NCBI GenBank assembly: GCA_964035575.1
Contig: OZ037934.1
Location: forward strand, 744,001-808,000
Direction of reading: 5' to 3'
DNA: 64,000 bases
From: Rhynchopus sp. YZ270_cl-10
Taxonomy: Eukaryota > Euglenozoa > Diplonemea > Diplonemida > Diplonemidae
Each line of letters begins with the position of its first letter. The first letter of the stretch is position 1. The position numbers and the translations under genes were made by a program. The notes under the pieces are model-generated. The model was not told the DNA's origin. It did not search any database and was given only the letters and a program-made list of their open reading frames with translations. Shown here in pieces: positions 9,601 through 19,034 of this stretch.

Positions 9601-10933
9601 CTGGCTCTGCGAAAAGGAAGGCGAAGACGAAGAAGACGGCATGGGCATGGGTGGCGGAGGTGCTGTCGTCCGCGCCGACGGAACCTACGGACAGGTTGAG
9701 GCCCCTGAGAAGCGCGAAGCGAAGGACATCACCTCTTTCCGCTCAATGATCACCGATGGAGACTTCTTCCTCTCCACCGTCCTTGCCGGGGCGATGGTGA
9801 AGCTTGCGAGCACCTGCCTTGGTCTTAACATCTCCTCTCACCAAAAGGACGCTCTCCGCACCGAAGCCCAAGAGGTCGTCGACGAGCTGATCCAGGTCGG
9901 AATCCACAAAGGCATCGACACCGACTCCCACGAACGTCTCCGGGTCTGCAAGAAGCTGCTGGGCCACCCCAACGCGAAGCTGATGCAGATCTACACCGAG
10001 GCAATGCTGAAGGGATTCTCCGAGATGCTCGCCGAAGACGACGAAGCGAAGAACGACCAGGAGAACAAAGAGGAGGAGAGAGTCTTTGTCCCGGTCGACC
10101 AGCCGGTGCATTTCTCGCAGCTTGTGAAGTCGAAGCGTGGGGAGAAGGACGCTCTCATCGACCTCGAGGATGTTGAAGTGGCGGCGAAGAACCAGAGCAT
10201 CCACAACGGACAGAAATCACAGCGTCTCAAGAACGTTGTGCAGCTTGCAGGGTTCGACCCGGTGTACGTCGAAGGAACTGTCGAGGTCCATCAATTTGAC
10301 ATCCTCCTCGAGCTCCTTGTTGTCAACAAAACGACCGACACCCTCCAAAACCTCACCGTCGAGCTGGGTACCATGGGTGACCTTCGTCTCTGCGAGCGTC
10401 CCCAGGAGTACACCCTTGCCCCCAATGAAGAGGTTACCATCAAAGCAAACATGAAGGTGTCTTCTACCGAAGCTAGCGTTATCTTTGGAAACATCGTGTT
10501 CGATTCGACACGTGCCGGGGCAGACCAGACTGTTATTGTGCTGAACGATCTGCACATTGACATCATCGACTATGTGCACCCAGCGTCGTGCAACGCAACC
10601 GCGTTCCGCACCATGTGGCAGGACTTTGAGTGGGAGAACCGTCTGATCGTTGCAACCGAGATCAAATCGCTCCGTGAATACCTGGACCATATTCTGAAGC
10701 ACACTAACATGCGTTGCCAGGCTATGTCGACGTCGCTTGCCGGGGAGGCGGACTTCCTCAGTGCGAACCTTCTCGCCACCTCCTCCTTCGGCGAGCCGGT
10801 TGTCGCAAACATCTCTGTCAGCAAACAGCCCAACGGCAACATCGAAGGATACGTCCGCATCCGCTCCCGCTCCCAGGGGATCGCCCTGGGGCTTGGGGAC
10901 AAGATCACCATGAAGCAGAAGGGTGAGAAATAG
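6700..10933 (+). CDS. COPB1: Coatomer subunit beta (COPI coat), 3 exons
   Basis: Exons 6700-7404, 7702-7824 and 8912-10933 join in phase 0 at both junctions to give 949 residues, close to the 953 of human beta-COP. The protein is colinear with the family. N-terminal HEAT-like solenoid: NEFIRGATLRFLCNLKE, RQSYIRRNAVLAITNIY, SKRNAFLMLFKC, DNNVKLVVVGKLEEI. A charged linker follows at about residues 500-590. The C-terminal appendage has LAGFDPVYVEGTVEVHQFDI, TDTLQNLTVELGTMGDLRL, DLHIDIIDYVHPASC and FRTMWQDFEWENRL. It forms part of the F-subcomplex of the COPI coat, which is recruited by Arf1 and drives Golgi-to-ER and intra-Golgi vesicle traffic. The exon 1-2 junction (DIGS|SQNDIFQ) and exon 2-3 junction (KSQ|AVLFQ) match conserved positions. 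Intron 1 starts GTATGG; intron 2 (1087 bases) starts GTATTT, ends CCCCTACAG, and carries a partial element B, a transposase relic and an element-A copy 44 bases before its acceptor. Confidence 0.97.
7906..8560 (-). mobile_element. PIF/Harbinger-like (DDE_4) transposase relic inside coatomer intron 2
   Basis: Read on the minus strand, about 8370-8540 encodes SADYSGYYKGCVKKFQVTIT, then LGFVAHLSSAAPGSMADSTI, which fits the YSG-x-K...K-x-QV...G...PGS-x-x-D block of DDE_Tnp_4 transposases. About 8200-8352 continues in another frame with LADGAYP...YCIVPSR, then YNEAHDFARGRVEHAVRLKQ and WKVL, the ADxGYP and YN-x-x-H-x-x-aR-x-x-vE-x-x-f-x-x-lK-x-x-w motifs near the end of the same domain. The two parts are in different frames and the first runs into a stop at about 8384, so the gene is dead. 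The N-terminal DNA-binding part is missing. It lies antisense to the host gene and is spliced out with intron 2. Confidence 0.7.
7940..7985 (+). repeat. Element B, partial
   Basis: Only the middle block remains (CCACAGACCGCATGGTCGGG then GTCCACCC). It is sense-oriented in coatomer intron 2, next to the transposase relic. Confidence 0.5.
8827..8868 (+). repeat. Element A in coatomer intron 2
   Basis: AAGGTGACTAAGC, GAG, GCTTAGGGTCATTTTATAAA, then ATTTTC and a T-run. The intron 3' splice site (CCCCTACAG, ends 8911) follows 44 bases later. The loop is shortened but both stem halves are intact. Confidence 0.75.
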
Positions 10934-11409
10934 GGGGGTTTTTTGGGGATAATCCCAGTGCGTTTTTTTTTTTTTTGCGCTGTCAGCTAAAAAAAAAGTA
11001 GGGTGAACCCTTTTTTTTTGAACACAGAAATCTTGTGGTTTTATGTGTTTGGTATAAAAAAAAGGCTAAATGGAAGGGGTTTTGACTTTTCTTGCGGTTT
11101 TTTTGCGTTTTGGGTTTCTTTTTTGGGATGCTTGAGGGGGGGGGGAAGGAGTTGGTAATATTTGAGGGGAGGGAGGGAGGAGGGAAGAGAAAACAGAGAA
11201 AAGCCAAAAGAGAATAGGGCTTTTTGTAAAAAAACGTCTTTTTTTTTCCCCCAACGGCAGACACCATTGTCGTTTTTGTTTTTGTTTTTGTCTTTTTTGG
11301 TTTTTTTTTTTTTACGGAAAAAAAAGGAACCCCCTTCACCCCTTTTATTCACCAAACATCACCCTAACATTTTACCACCTCTTTTACAACCGCCCCTTGG
11401 TAACCGTAT

Positions 11410-11510
11410 GCCAATGAAGTGCTCTCTCTCTGGAGGTTTCGATAACCCCGCGGAGAACCACCCTGCGTCCGCCGATGATAACGGTGATGCGTTTTTTTGC
11501 ACTTTTTCTC
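11410..11510 (+). repeat. Element G (TTCGATAA hairpin module)
   Basis: GCCAATGAAGTGCTCTCTCT, GGAGGTTTCGATAACCCCGC, GGAGAACCA, then a GCGTCCGCCGATGA block and GATGCGTTTTTTTGC. The copy at 48484 has CTCTGCGG-TTCGATAACC-CCGCGGAG, an 8-bp stem with one G-T pair; here the left arm carries an extra CT. The copy at 27838-27905 is in reverse orientation. Confidence 0.6.
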
Positions 11511-11607
11511 AAATACTTTCAATTCTGTGAACTGAAAAGTATATGAATCTAACTTTTATCAACTTCTCTTTTACCTTTAAATACCTCTTTTACGTAGCTC
11601 CGCGATA

Positions 11608-11656
11608 ACGAATATGATAAGGTGACTACGCACGAGAGGCTTAGGATCATCTTATA
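11608..11656 (+). repeat. Element A (hairpin)
   Basis: CGATAACGAATATGATAAGG module, then TGACTACGC, ACGAGAG, GCTTAGGATCATCTTATAC. One stem position differs (CTACGC against GCTTAG). The T/C-rich tail and the CAG at 11702 follow directly. Confidence 0.7.
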
Positions 11657-11719
11657 CACCGTTCTTCTCTATTACCTTTGATACCATCTTTACCTCCTAC
11701 AGGGTGAACAACTTGGACA

Positions 11720-14700
11720 ATGCCCCTTCACTGGGTCGGCATTGCCACATTGTTGAGTATTAGTAGTAGCTTTGCAGAAGAGGCATGTGGCGTGCCAGAT
11801 GCATTTGATTACACACTTCAAGGGGGGAATCTGACTGTCGTGCTCAACCCGCAGCCAAATGGTGTACGAGGTTGTGTCCACTCCTCCGGGGATTTCGTTG
11901 CGTTTGCAGTGACATCGGATGCCCTTCCATTGAGCGTGCCCCTTACCTTTGATGCAACGTCAGCTTCAATGGATGGTTATACTGTGCATGATGGGGTTGC
12001 CTTTGGATTCAGAGGTCTGCACCAGGCAAATGGTGGTGTGCATATGACAGAACCGTTTAATGCAGTGCAAATGGTTGATTTTATGAGCTCCAACGACCTC
12101 AAGATAACACAATACGTTCTGTTCTGGTCTGAAGGTGATTCGCAGTGGTTTTCATTGAAGCATAGCTCGGTGGAGGGGGTGAGGGATGCTGATGTGCAGA
12201 CCCATGTGTACATGACAAATCCGTTTCAAGTAGGCAACCACAACCCGACGTTTCAGTTGAAAGGGATTGATGTGTCCGTCGCAGAGGATAGTGGGATCTA
12301 CACAGATGGGGACCAATATGTCACAAACATCGACGATGTGAACCAATTCACGCAGAGCGTGCGGTTTACGTTGACGAACAGCTTCAACAGGCTCTTTGAT
12401 ACGCAGCCCCACCTGATAGGGTGCAACTCCGCGAAATGCCTCGGCACCATGGCGGTACCGACCACTGCAGGATCCCTCCACTTCAGCGTCGCCCCCAATA
12501 TGTTCGGCATCGCAATCGTCACGGTCGTTGCTGTCGACGATGGTATAGAATACCCAGTATGCAACGGACCTCCTACTGTCCCTAAATGTGTTCCAACTGC
12601 ATGTGTCCCAGCGTTGTGTACAAACTCAGACCCACAGACGTTTATTATCGAAGTACTTCCTGTTAACGATGAACCTTCGTTTGATCACAAAGGAGATGTA
12701 ACATCTCCAGAGGACCAACCAACCTGCCATGACGACTGGGCAAGCAGTATCACCGCTGGAGGTTGGGGGGAGGACTTCATGCAGCCCGACGCGCAACCAC
12801 TCACCTTCACCCTCACCACCGGGTCGCCCCACCTCTTTAAGACAGTACCCTACCTTTTGTACCGCCAGGGCGACCTCACAGCATCGCTCTGCTACGAACC
12901 TGCTGCAAACAAAGTCGGCCAATCCTCCGTTTCCATCACACTAACCGACGGAGGCAACCCACCCCTCTCCTTCCCGACCCAATACATCACCGTGACGATC
13001 ACAGAGGTGAACGACCCCCCTTCCTTTGTCCCTGCAATGAGTACCATAGAGATTCTTGAAGATTCTGGAGAATATGAAGGGCTCTATGCAAAGGATATGG
13101 TCCCCGGACCGCAGGAGGAAATCGATATGAACCAAAAGCTCCAAAAATTCACCCTCCACTTTGTCAATCAAGCGCAGTCCACTCTGTTCGAAATCCTTCC
13201 CGAGATTGATGTGACAACAGGAAAGCTTCGTTTCAAACCTCTTCCTGACGTCAACACCTTCAGTGGATCGGTCAATCTAAAGATCTATCTGGAGGACCGT
13301 GTAGACGCCCCAGGGGCCCCTGCTGTCTCAGAAGAGTTTGAATTAACCATCACAATCACGCCGGTCAATGATGCTCCATCCTTTTCTCCGCCACCTGGTG
13401 ACGCTGCCTTAGAGGTCATGGAGGACCAATCCATCACAGAAAGCATATCATGGGCACAGCGTGTATGCATCGGAGGTACCCTACCCGACCACTGTGTCTT
13501 TCTTGAAGCAGAACCGAATGGGGAAAACCAAAAGATCTCCTTTACCTTGACGCACATCAGCGGCGATGTAGGGGTGTTCAAACCTGATATGCAACCTGAA
13601 ATGGACCCAACCGGACGTATAATGTTTCATCTCGAGAAGAACAAAGCAGGAGATGTACTCTACCGGGTCTCCCAGACCGATTCTGGACCATACCCCAACG
13701 TTGGCCCAGAGCATGACCTGACTATCAGAGTTCTTCCCATCAACGATGCCCCTTCTTTCGAGGTCCCCCGCAGGTCGGTGTCGGTGTTGGAGGATTCCGG
13801 AGTAGCGCATTCTGTGACTGGAAACCCTAATTTTCATTATATCGAAGGATTCTTGACTGACGTCCGCCGTGGACCCCTCGAACCCGACGAAGGATCCCAA
13901 ACAATAACCTGCATCATCACCGATCTTAGTAACCCCTCTCTCTTCCACCCCATCGATGGCATGCCCGCCATTGAGATTACCTTTGGTGGGACACGAGGCA
14001 CTCTGGTGTTCCGCACTATGAAGAATGCGAAGGGTCGTACCGAGGCTGTAGTAGAATGTAAAGACAACGGAGGCACCGCAAACGGAGGGGAAGACACCGC
14101 ACCACGCGCCCTGATCACAATCACCATAGGAGGTGTGTCTGATGCGCCGTCGTTTAATTTGCGTTCCGAGGTGGTTGTGGTGGAGGATAACGGTGCAAGA
14201 AATGCGGCCGACTTTGTTGTCCCAAACGTTGCAACCCAAATCCTCGCTGGAGTAGATGAAGACGACGCAGAAGCGGTTCGCTTTGATGTGACAACGAATA
14301 ACACCGCAGTTTTCTCAGAGCTTCCCCACCTTAGTGACGACGGCGCGCTGCTCTTTACGTTGCTCCCCAACTTTAACGGGAATATCAGTCTCTCTGTCAC
14401 AGCATACGACACACTAAAGAGCACGCTCTCCAACATAACCACCAAAGGTCTCTCAAGCAACACCTCAACAACCACATTAGTTGTTCTCCCCTACAACGAT
14501 CCTCCCGAGATTGTTATAGACGGCAGCATCATTGTGCAAAGCGGTGCGGAATACCTCCCCGTAGAAATACCTTTGTGCATTGGAAAAGACCGCGACCCTT
14601 TGGTCTGCGAATACACACTAAAAGGCTGTTTTTCTGAAATCTCCGCAGGGCCTGCTGATGAACTCCTCTCTGGCCAAACCCTCATACAAAACGACCCGAT

Positions 14701-17700
14701 TCGCGGTGCTAATATATCGTTTCCATCTGCTCTCAACTCTTTTATTGAAAAAATTGATATTTCCAATCGCATCATTGGGGCTGCGTTAGGCTTTGGCGGG
14801 CACGACTTAATCTTTTCCATGAAACGCCAACCTTTAAAGGAGTACCTTGAAGGCGATGCATTGAGGAACATCCCTGGTGCATTTACGATTAATGTGACCG
14901 TGGCGGATGATGGACCGTTAGAAGGTAGAGCATATGCCTCAAGGGAGTTGTTGATGAGGGTGCAGCTGGTGGCAGGGTATTTAGGAGACACTACAATGCC
15001 AACTGCATTGCAGGTGGACAGCAATGCGGTGGCTACATTGGAAGGCGATAGCTCGCGTGTTTCCGCGAAATTTGTGTTTGTCAATAGCTTCTCCGATCCG
15101 GTTGCAGTCTTCCTCCGCGACGTGAACGTCACCCTCATCAACGATCTCACAAACGAACGCTACCCAATGGTCATCGAAGGTCTCTCCTCCCTCCTTCTCG
15201 ATCAACAAAATGTATGGAACACCCCGGTGCTCGCTCTCCTCAACGCGGTCTCCCCGAGGGTGCCACGTGGCGCATACGTGGCCGAGGCTGTGGCACGTCT
15301 GCAGGATAATAGCATCCTCTTTGCTAGAACTTCCACAGTTCTTGTCGATTCGGTACCGGTTGTGTACACTATGATAACCCCGTCTGGAGCCTCCCCTGTG
15401 GTACCTAATATGGTGGGAATTCCCGAGACATATCTTAGGGCGGTATTGGACCAGGTGGCGGTGGAGGCGGTGTTGTCGGACGTGAATACAACAGGGGAGG
15501 TTGCGTATTTTGATATGGCAGCGTTCGCAGGCGGGGTGCAGTGCGAGCTGGAGGAGGTGACCGGACGGCGTCTCTTCCCTTCCTGCACAGTGGTCTTCCC
15601 TTTGACCGATCCACAGTACACCTCGGGGATGACATCTTCTCTGCAGGTACGCTTCGGAGGTACGCAAGGTTGGCTGTCCGGACGTTCCGGGAAAATCCTT
15701 CAATCAAACAACACAGCATTCGACATTGCATCAGATGCCACTCTCCGCGTCACCCTCCCCGCAACAGGGCTCTCTTCTCAAGCCGGTTATGGGAATGTCG
15801 CGACCATTCCTGTTCTCGCCTCGACGCAGCTTGCTTTGAGAAGCAGCTCTGATGCCCTTACAGAGAGTGTGGAGACGTTGTCGTTTACTGTATCAGAAGT
15901 GAGGGAAGGGAAGAGGTTTTATATGGTGCTCTCTGGTGGTTTGCAGTGGTCTGCCTCGGAGGCGAATGTTGCGACGGTGGTGCGTGCGTTCAGGGCGTAT
16001 CGTGCTGATGTGTTTGCTGATGTGGTGTCGCCTGCAGGGCCACATAGCTTCTCTGTGCGAAATGCTTCTGTTCTTCCCAAGGTTCTGCGGATCTCCAACG
16101 AAGTGCTAGAAATCGCTGTAGGGCCGGATGCAGGGTATAACCCTCCTTTCTCGGAGAGGTTGGTTGTGGATGCTGCAGGGGTGGTGGCGTTCGGTGCTGT
16201 GGTTAATCCTGTTGTTCCGTTGGCGACGGTGAGTGGGGCTGCATTAGAGGTAGTGGGGAGTGTGACGTTGGAGCAGACGATGAAGGGTGTGACATTGCGT
16301 TGTGAAGGGGATAAAGATGCGTCTAAGCAGAAGACAGCGATGATCGTGCTGTTCGTGCTGGCGGTGTTGCTCTCTCTGGTGAGTGGGATGGCAGGTGGGG
16401 TGCATTCATCTGTATTCCCCGCAGTGCTTGCTGGGGTGCTGCAGGCGGTGCCGGCGTCATGCAACCAGGTGCTTCTCAGCATTGCGGAGGGAAGCGCCTG
16501 GGTGCTCCACCCGATCTCGTCAGACAGCACCGAAGGGTATGAGACGCTGTTGAATGTTTTGATTGCGGTGATTATCATGGTGGTGTGTGCTGTCGTCGTG
16601 AAGGTGGGGTCCAAGGGAAGTGCTCTGCAGAGCTTCTACGCACGCCGGTTCCCAAGCATCCCGCTCGCCGCGGTGCTCCTCCTGACGTACGGCGCACTCT
16701 TCTGTTCCACCTCGGGTGTGTTCACGTCGCCCGCCTCCATCATCTGTGCAGTCCTCGTGGTGATCTTATTCATATTCTTTGTGGTGCTCGTAACAGAAGG
16801 TGTTGTTGGGTATTGTCACAGTATTGGTTCACATGAACGGCTTGGTGCGGTGCTTTTGACAGACCTTCCGGAGATGGAGGGGAGGGAGAGGGAGACGTGG
16901 TTCACACGGCTCCAGCAGCGTGTGGTTCCCATTGCGAAGGACGCTCATGCAGATTTGGTGCAGTTGTTGAACTATTTGGAGGTAGAAGGATCGGGTGTGC
17001 GTCTGCAGACGGGGCTCTGGTCGGGGGAGACCGCGAAGGGGTTGGGGGTGATGTTCCAATGGGCGCACCCTGGGCGGAAGGGGGCCGGGTTGCTTCGTGT
17101 GGCTGGGTATTCTGAGGCAGGGTTTGTCGTGCTTCCCGCTGTGGTGTCTGGGTTTGCGCACTCTGGAGGGGATGTGCAGGCGTGCTTGGTGGTGTTGGTG
17201 CTGCTCCTAGCAGCGCATGCGGTGCTCTCGGCGGTGGTGGATATGAGGGTGTCTGTGATCTACCGTGCGTTTGTAGTGTTCGAAGGTGTCCTCACCGCGC
17301 TGATTGCTTGCATTTTACTTCATTACCACGCAGGCGCATCGTCGGTGGACACTTCAACTTGGCATGGAAATGTCGTGCTGGTAATAACCTGTATTGTGCT
17401 GGTTGCGCACTGTGTTGCCTGCATTGTACTGATGGTGAGCGCATACCATGTCCGTCAGCGAGGTGCAGAAGGGTTTGGCAAAGAGCTGGAGCTTGTCTCC
17501 TCTGCCAGTAGTGTGCGCACGAAGCCCTCGATGGAGCCCGCTCCCCCCAGCAAGCCCACCTATGCGAAAACTGCGAACCCCATCGACACTGTCTTTGAAG
17601 CTCCGAAGAAGCGGACGGAGGTGGTTCGGGAGGAGGAGAAGAAGGAGGTGGGGGAGGAGGACACTACAGTACGGAACAGCGGCAGCTGCCCAGAGTGTGG

Positions 17701-17758
17701 CTCGCGTGTGGCGCAGACTGGGAAATTTTGCCATACATGTGGGCACAGCTTTGTGTAG
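11720..17758 (+). CDS. Large secretory-pathway multi-pass membrane protein with cadherin-like repeats and C-terminal zinc ribbon
   Basis: Single exon, 2012 residues; the ATG lies 18 bases after a CTCCTACAG acceptor. Residues 1-19 (LHWVGIATLLSISSSFA) look like a signal peptide. From about residue 174 to 930 a phrase of the form (V/I)NDxPSF...(V/I)xEDSG recurs about every 115-140 residues (near 174, 314, 429, 548, 673, 806, 924: VNDEPSF, VNDPPSF, VNDAPSF, INDAPSF, VSDAPSF, YNDPPEI). This is the signature of cadherin-like/VCBS-type tandem domains. Residues 1000-1530 are beta-rich and unassigned. From about 1537 to 1910 there are seven or eight hydrophobic helices (for example MIVLFVLAVLLSLVSGM, IICAVLVVILFIFFVVLV, VVLVITCIVLVAHCVACIVL). 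The cytosolic tail ends CPECGS...FCHTCGHSFV, a CxxC-CxxC zinc ribbon at residues 1990-2011. The layout suggests surface adhesion or sensing with a cytosolic module. No catalytic motif was seen. Confidence 0.85.
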   Translation: MPLHWVGIATLLSISSSFAEEACGVPDAFDYTLQGGNLTVVLNPQPNGVRGCVHSSGDFVAFAVTSDALPLSVPLTFDATSASMDGYTVHDGVAFGFRGLHQANGGVHMTEPFNAVQMVDFMSSNDLKITQYVLFWSEGDSQWFSLKHSSVEGVRDADVQTHVYMTNPFQVGNHNPTFQLKGIDVSVAEDSGIYTDGDQYVTNIDDVNQFTQSVRFTLTNSFNRLFDTQPHLIGCNSAKCLGTMAVPTTAGSLHFSVAPNMFGIAIVTVVAVDDGIEYPVCNGPPTVPKCVPTACVPALCTNSDPQTFIIEVLPVNDEPSFDHKGDVTSPEDQPTCHDDWASSITAGGWGEDFMQPDAQPLTFTLTTGSPHLFKTVPYLLYRQGDLTASLCYEPAANKVGQSSVSITLTDGGNPPLSFPTQYITVTITEVNDPPSFVPAMSTIEILEDSGEYEGLYAKDMVPGPQEEIDMNQKLQKFTLHFVNQAQSTLFEILPEIDVTTGKLRFKPLPDVNTFSGSVNLKIYLEDRVDAPGAPAVSEEFELTITITPVNDAPSFSPPPGDAALEVMEDQSITESISWAQRVCIGGTLPDHCVFLEAEPNGENQKISFTLTHISGDVGVFKPDMQPEMDPTGRIMFHLEKNKAGDVLYRVSQTDSGPYPNVGPEHDLTIRVLPINDAPSFEVPRRSVSVLEDSGVAHSVTGNPNFHYIEGFLTDVRRGPLEPDEGSQTITCIITDLSNPSLFHPIDGMPAIEITFGGTRGTLVFRTMKNAKGRTEAVVECKDNGGTANGGEDTAPRALITITIGGVSDAPSFNLRSEVVVVEDNGARNAADFVVPNVATQILAGVDEDDAEAVRFDVTTNNTAVFSELPHLSDDGALLFTLLPNFNGNISLSVTAYDTLKSTLSNITTKGLSSNTSTTTLVVLPYNDPPEIVIDGSIIVQSGAEYLPVEIPLCIGKDRDPLVCEYTLKGCFSEISAGPADELLSGQTLIQNDPIRGANISFPSALNSFIEKIDISNRIIGAALGFGGHDLIFSMKRQPLKEYLEGDALRNIPGAFTINVTVADDGPLEGRAYASRELLMRVQLVAGYLGDTTMPTALQVDSNAVATLEGDSSRVSAKFVFVNSFSDPVAVFLRDVNVTLINDLTNERYPMVIEGLSSLLLDQQNVWNTPVLALLNAVSPRVPRGAYVAEAVARLQDNSILFARTSTVLVDSVPVVYTMITPSGASPVVPNMVGIPETYLRAVLDQVAVEAVLSDVNTTGEVAYFDMAAFAGGVQCELEEVTGRRLFPSCTVVFPLTDPQYTSGMTSSLQVRFGGTQGWLSGRSGKILQSNNTAFDIASDATLRVTLPATGLSSQAGYGNVATIPVLASTQLALRSSSDALTESVETLSFTVSEVREGKRFYMVLSGGLQWSASEANVATVVRAFRAYRADVFADVVSPAGPHSFSVRNASVLPKVLRISNEVLEIAVGPDAGYNPPFSERLVVDAAGVVAFGAVVNPVVPLATVSGAALEVVGSVTLEQTMKGVTLRCEGDKDASKQKTAMIVLFVLAVLLSLVSGMAGGVHSSVFPAVLAGVLQAVPASCNQVLLSIAEGSAWVLHPISSDSTEGYETLLNVLIAVIIMVVCAVVVKVGSKGSALQSFYARRFPSIPLAAVLLLTYGALFCSTSGVFTSPASIICAVLVVILFIFFVVLVTEGVVGYCHSIGSHERLGAVLLTDLPEMEGRERETWFTRLQQRVVPIAKDAHADLVQLLNYLEVEGSGVRLQTGLWSGETAKGLGVMFQWAHPGRKGAGLLRVAGYSEAGFVVLPAVVSGFAHSGGDVQACLVVLVLLLAAHAVLSAVVDMRVSVIYRAFVVFEGVLTALIACILLHYHAGASSVDTSTWHGNVVLVITCIVLVAHCVACIVLMVSAYHVRQRGAEGFGKELELVSSASSVRTKPSMEPAPPSKPTYAKTANPIDTVFEAPKKRTEVVREEEKKEVGEEDTTVRNSGSCPECGSRVAQTGKFCHTCGHSFV

Positions 17759-17957
17759 GGCAGTGGTAATACCCATCATGATACGGCTGTATTGTGATGT
17801 GTACTATGTAATATGATGGTCAGTTATCACAATGCAGCCAGAGAAGGGGGGATAGTGTGATGCGTGATTGCCTAGTGAGGGTAATTCTTTGCGAAGAACA
17901 TGGCCTTTGTGTGTGATGTATGGTGTAAGGGCGGGAGGGGGGGAGGGATTTTTGCTA

Positions 17958-18025
17958 CACGACGGTGAAGTAACGGGTGTTACAAGTGGAGTTACAAGTA
18001 GTATGTAACATACTTCACCGTCGTA
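17958..18025. mobile_element. CACGACGG-family MITE, minimal copy
   Basis: CACGACGGTGAAGTA at the left and TACTTCACCGTCGT at the right, 14 paired bases with no mismatch. The interior holds only GTTACAAGT-like repeats. At 68 bp it is little more than its ends. Confidence 0.7.
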
Positions 18026-18713
18026 TATGGCACACAAAAAAAGGTTTGCTGTTGTTTGAGAGGGGGGCTTGTTGTATTCAGATTGTTGTTCTCCCCTCTT
18101 ACTTTAATGTGATGTTCTGAACGTCAAGTTTTTAGTTTTTTTTTTATACAATAATATACCATTTACCGCTTCCGTTCAGCCCAGTAACGAATAAAACAAA
18201 AGGGTGAAGTGAGTGTGCTCTTTGTTTCTTTTTTATTGCTAGATGAGCGTTTCTCATGTGGTGCACTCCCCAAGAAGAAGTAAAAAAATATTTCGCATTT
18301 TTTTTTTCGTATTTTGTTGAATGAAATGTACTTTCCTTTCAGGGCTGTAGGTGCCGTTTAATTGTCTGGTCTAAGAAATTGTGATTTTGCCCCTAATTAT
18401 ACGGTCTGGAAAAAAAAGGGGGTTTTGGGATTTTGAAAATGGTCAGACGGGATATTTTTTCAAAAAAAGTAGTGAGAGGAAAAAGCCTTCGGGCGGACCT
18501 TGTGTACAGAACCCGTCCTCGGACAGGTGATTGTCGAAACTACAACAAAAAAAACCTCCCGAATTTCTTCCTCCAGCTCTTGTTTTCCCTTTTTGTCAAC
18601 AAAAGAAAAGAAGTAAAAAAACTTTTCTTATTTTCGTCTCTTCTGTTCTGTGTTCTCTGTTGTTCGTTCCGTTCCAACTTTCCGTTATGTGTCTTATGTT
18701 TTGTTTTAGTTTC

Positions 18714-18757
18714 AAGGTGACCAAGAAAGGCTTAGGTTCATCTCACAAACTTTTCTT
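18714..18757 (+). repeat. Element A (hairpin)
   Basis: AAGGTGACCAAG, AAAG, GCTTAGGTTCATCTCACAAA, then CTTTTCTTTTTAG and GTCAACAG. The loop is shortened and the stem has one mismatch. Confidence 0.65.
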
Positions 18758-19034
18758 TTTAGTTTTGTCAACAGGTGACTATCATTACTGCATTACGCCT
18801 TAGTGTTTCTCTTTTCCCCCCTTTGGTTGTTAGAGACCGAACACGGTCAACAAATTTTTCCTTTTTTTCAACCCATGCAACCATTGTGTGATTTAAGGTG
18901 GCTACGACGAGGGCCTATATTTTTTTGAAAAAAATGGGGTATTTTTGTTTTGTCAACCCACACGGTGACTCTCTCTTGCTCTGCCCCTCTTTCCACACCC
19001 CTTTTTTCAGGCATATTTACACAAAAATAAAGTT

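Larger units (their letters stand above)
10934..11719. other. Intergenic stretch with composite G-A element
   Basis: Starts with long T, A and G runs that flank nothing recognisable. Holds element G (11410-11510), the repeated stem-loop (11512-11545, also at 5917-5951) and element A (11608-11656). The next gene's likely acceptor is CTCCTACAG ending 11702. Confidence 0.55.
17759..19034. other. Intergenic stretch
   Basis: Holds a 68-bp CACGACGG MITE, an element-A copy and a weak second one at 18896. A segment at 18478-18535 (CCTTCGGGCGGACCTTGTGT then ACAGAACCC) resembles 27114-27160. No coding region. The acceptor for the next gene is CCTTTTTTCAG ending 19010. Confidence 0.55.

Noticed and set aside
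11410-11510. tRNA gene, from GGTTCGATAACC-like T-loop words
   Set aside because: No acceptor stem, D-arm or anticodon arm can be drawn around it; the copies differ too much to be working tRNAs.
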